This document shows, piece by piece, positions 63,229 to 64,000 of a stretch of 64,000 bases of DNA. The notes beneath the pieces were generated by a model. It did not search any database and was not told the DNA's origin. It saw only the letters and a list, made by a program, of their open reading frames with translations. The DNA comes from Pseudomonas bananamidigenes. Its GTDB lineage: Bacteria; Pseudomonadota; Gammaproteobacteria; Pseudomonadales; Pseudomonadaceae. Numbering within the stretch: position 1 is the stretch's first letter; every line of letters begins with the position of its first letter. The translations under genes were made by a program, and so were the position numbers. The stretch is from the NCBI RefSeq assembly GCF_001679645.1, contig NZ_LRUN01000050.1, positions 1 to 64,000 on the forward strand. The letters are read 5' to 3'.

Positions 63229-63438
63229 TTACTGGTCGTCGTTATCACCACGATGATAGCGACGCCCGTCGCGACGGTCATAGTCGCGATCATCCCAACG
63301 CCGGTCATGATCGTAGTAACGGCCATGATCGCGGTCGTAATGCCGGCCATGGCGATAGTCATCATCAAAGTCCGCCACACAGCCGCCGAGCAAAACGGCA
63401 GCGGAAACAGTCAGCAGCAGGGTTGTTGCACGCATCAT
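63229..63438 (-). CDS. Very small Asp/Arg/Tyr/His-rich lipoprotein
   Basis: About 69 residues: a lipoprotein signal (RATTLLLTVSAAVLLGGC) followed by about 50 residues almost wholly of D, R, H, Y and G (DHGRYYDHDRRWDDRDYDRR). ATG 63438 or the next ATG at 63435 is the start. The region may bind metal or polyphosphate, but this is a guess from composition. Confidence 0.65.
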   Translation of the reverse strand: MMRATTLLLTVSAAVLLGGCVADFDDDYRHGRHYDRDHGRYYDHDRRWDDRDYDRRDGRRYHRGDNDDQ

Positions 63439-63709
63439 TCGGAATTTCCCTAAAACCTGGGTCTTGACGACGGAAATGGTCAGCGCGGTGCGCAGCCGCG
63501 ACTTCGACCGAGGAAAACGCCGATGATTCACTGACGGTCCATGACCGTTGATCGCCCCGTTTTCAAGCCTGGCGCCGGGGCCAAAATCCGACAAAACCTT
63601 TTCCTCCCCCCTGCGGTCACTCCTAGAACAGACCAAGACTGGCCACCACGCCGGCGTTCACGCGCGGGTCATTTGTCGCCCGCCCGACCTGATCAGAGGA
63701 CTACCAGCC

Positions 63710-64000
63710 ATGAACGATCATCCGCCCTCGGGGCTGTCCCGACGCCGGTTTCTGATTCTCGGCGCCGTGACCGCCACCGCGTTTGCGTTGCCACCCTTCA
63801 TCAGTCTCAAGGCCTATGCGGCCCATCTGGAGCAACCGGCCATGGCCAACGTAACGTTTGAGGTCAACGGCAAACCCCAGGCCCTTGAAGTCGATAACCG
63901 CACCACATTGCTCGACGCCCTGCGCGAACACCTGCACCTGACCGGCAGCAAAAAGGGCTGCGACCACGGCCAGTGCGGCGCCTGCACGGTGATCGTCGAT
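63710..64000 (+). CDS. Tat-exported 2Fe-2S subunit of an aldehyde oxidoreductase (PaoA/YagT-like), cut by window end
   Basis: 97 residues are visible. A Tat signal (SRRRFLILGAVTATAFALPP) precedes the plant-type ferredoxin domain with TLLDALREHLHLTG and the first cluster cysteines CDHGQCGAC. This is the periplasmic 2Fe-2S subunit of a PaoABC-type molybdenum aldehyde oxidoreductase. The partner subunits should follow to the right. AGAGGA precedes ATG 63710. Confidence 0.88.
   Translation, partial: MNDHPPSGLSRRRFLILGAVTATAFALPPFISLKAYAAHLEQPAMANVTFEVNGKPQALEVDNRTTLLDALREHLHLTGSKKGCDHGQCGACTVIVD

Overview
The window is a dense, GC-rich, IS-free stretch of chromosome from a Pseudomonas of the P. 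fluorescens complex. The assignment rests on gene content (a spu/puu polyamine locus, bphO-bphP, IorAB-type molybdenum hydroxylase, many RhtB/LysE exporters and LysR/AraC/DeoR regulators) and on paired REP elements of two families between genes. No rRNA, tRNA, CRISPR array, phage or insertion sequence was seen.

Layout. 0-10.6 kb: the 3' part of gloB, mltD, a Yej-type peptide ABC transporter with two tandem binding proteins, and fabI. 10.7-21 kb: a GAF-GGDEF cyclase, a periplasmic molybdenum hydroxylase (iorA, iorB, dihaem cytochrome), a divergent acetoacetate decarboxylase-like/chloroperoxidase-like pair with twin MerR-type promoters, a GFA protein, a membrane GGDEF protein, a methyltransferase, a VOC protein and an AraC regulator. 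21-31.5 kb: a mosaic Ig-like protein, a small DUF6124-like gene behind a highly structured leader, two LysE exporters, a DJ-1/PfpI protein, the bacteriophytochrome operon, a frameshifted VOC gene, and ada-alkA. 31.5-36.4 kb: a polyamine binding protein with an agmatine-deiminase-like enzyme and a LysR regulator, a second GFA protein and a MipA/OmpV porin-like protein. 36.4-41.6 kb: molybdenum cofactor genes (moeA, moaB; fdhD-moaCDE) around a LysR gene. 42-45.7 kb: a frameshifted glutamine synthetase-like gene, a PuuB-like oxidase and a DeoR regulator. 46-49 kb: an AbrB-family membrane protein, a RelA/SpoT-like HD hydrolase, and small hypothetical genes including a secreted six-repeat cysteine protein. 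49-60 kb: the main putrescine locus (puuR, puuB, puuC, gamma-glutamylputrescine synthetase, PuuD-type hydrolase, SpuFGH-type transporter and its binding protein). 60-64 kb: thpR, small hypotheticals, two lipoproteins and the start of a second Tat-exported 2Fe-2S subunit of a molybdenum hydroxylase.

Two themes tie the region together. One is polyamine use: agmatine/putrescine uptake, gamma-glutamylation, oxidation, aldehyde dehydrogenation and hydrolysis are all present, with duplicated synthetase, oxidase and binding-protein genes. Neither a SpuB-type synthetase nor a SpuC aminotransferase lies where P. aeruginosa has them. The other is molybdoenzymes: two Mo-hydroxylase loci and six Mo-cofactor or sulfur-transfer genes lie in the same 64 kb.

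The most unusual items are the structured leader plus upstream reading frame of the DUF6124-like gene, the twin 19-bp-spacer promoters, the cysteine repeat protein, the mosaic Ig-like gene, and two genes each broken by one missing base, which may be sequence errors.
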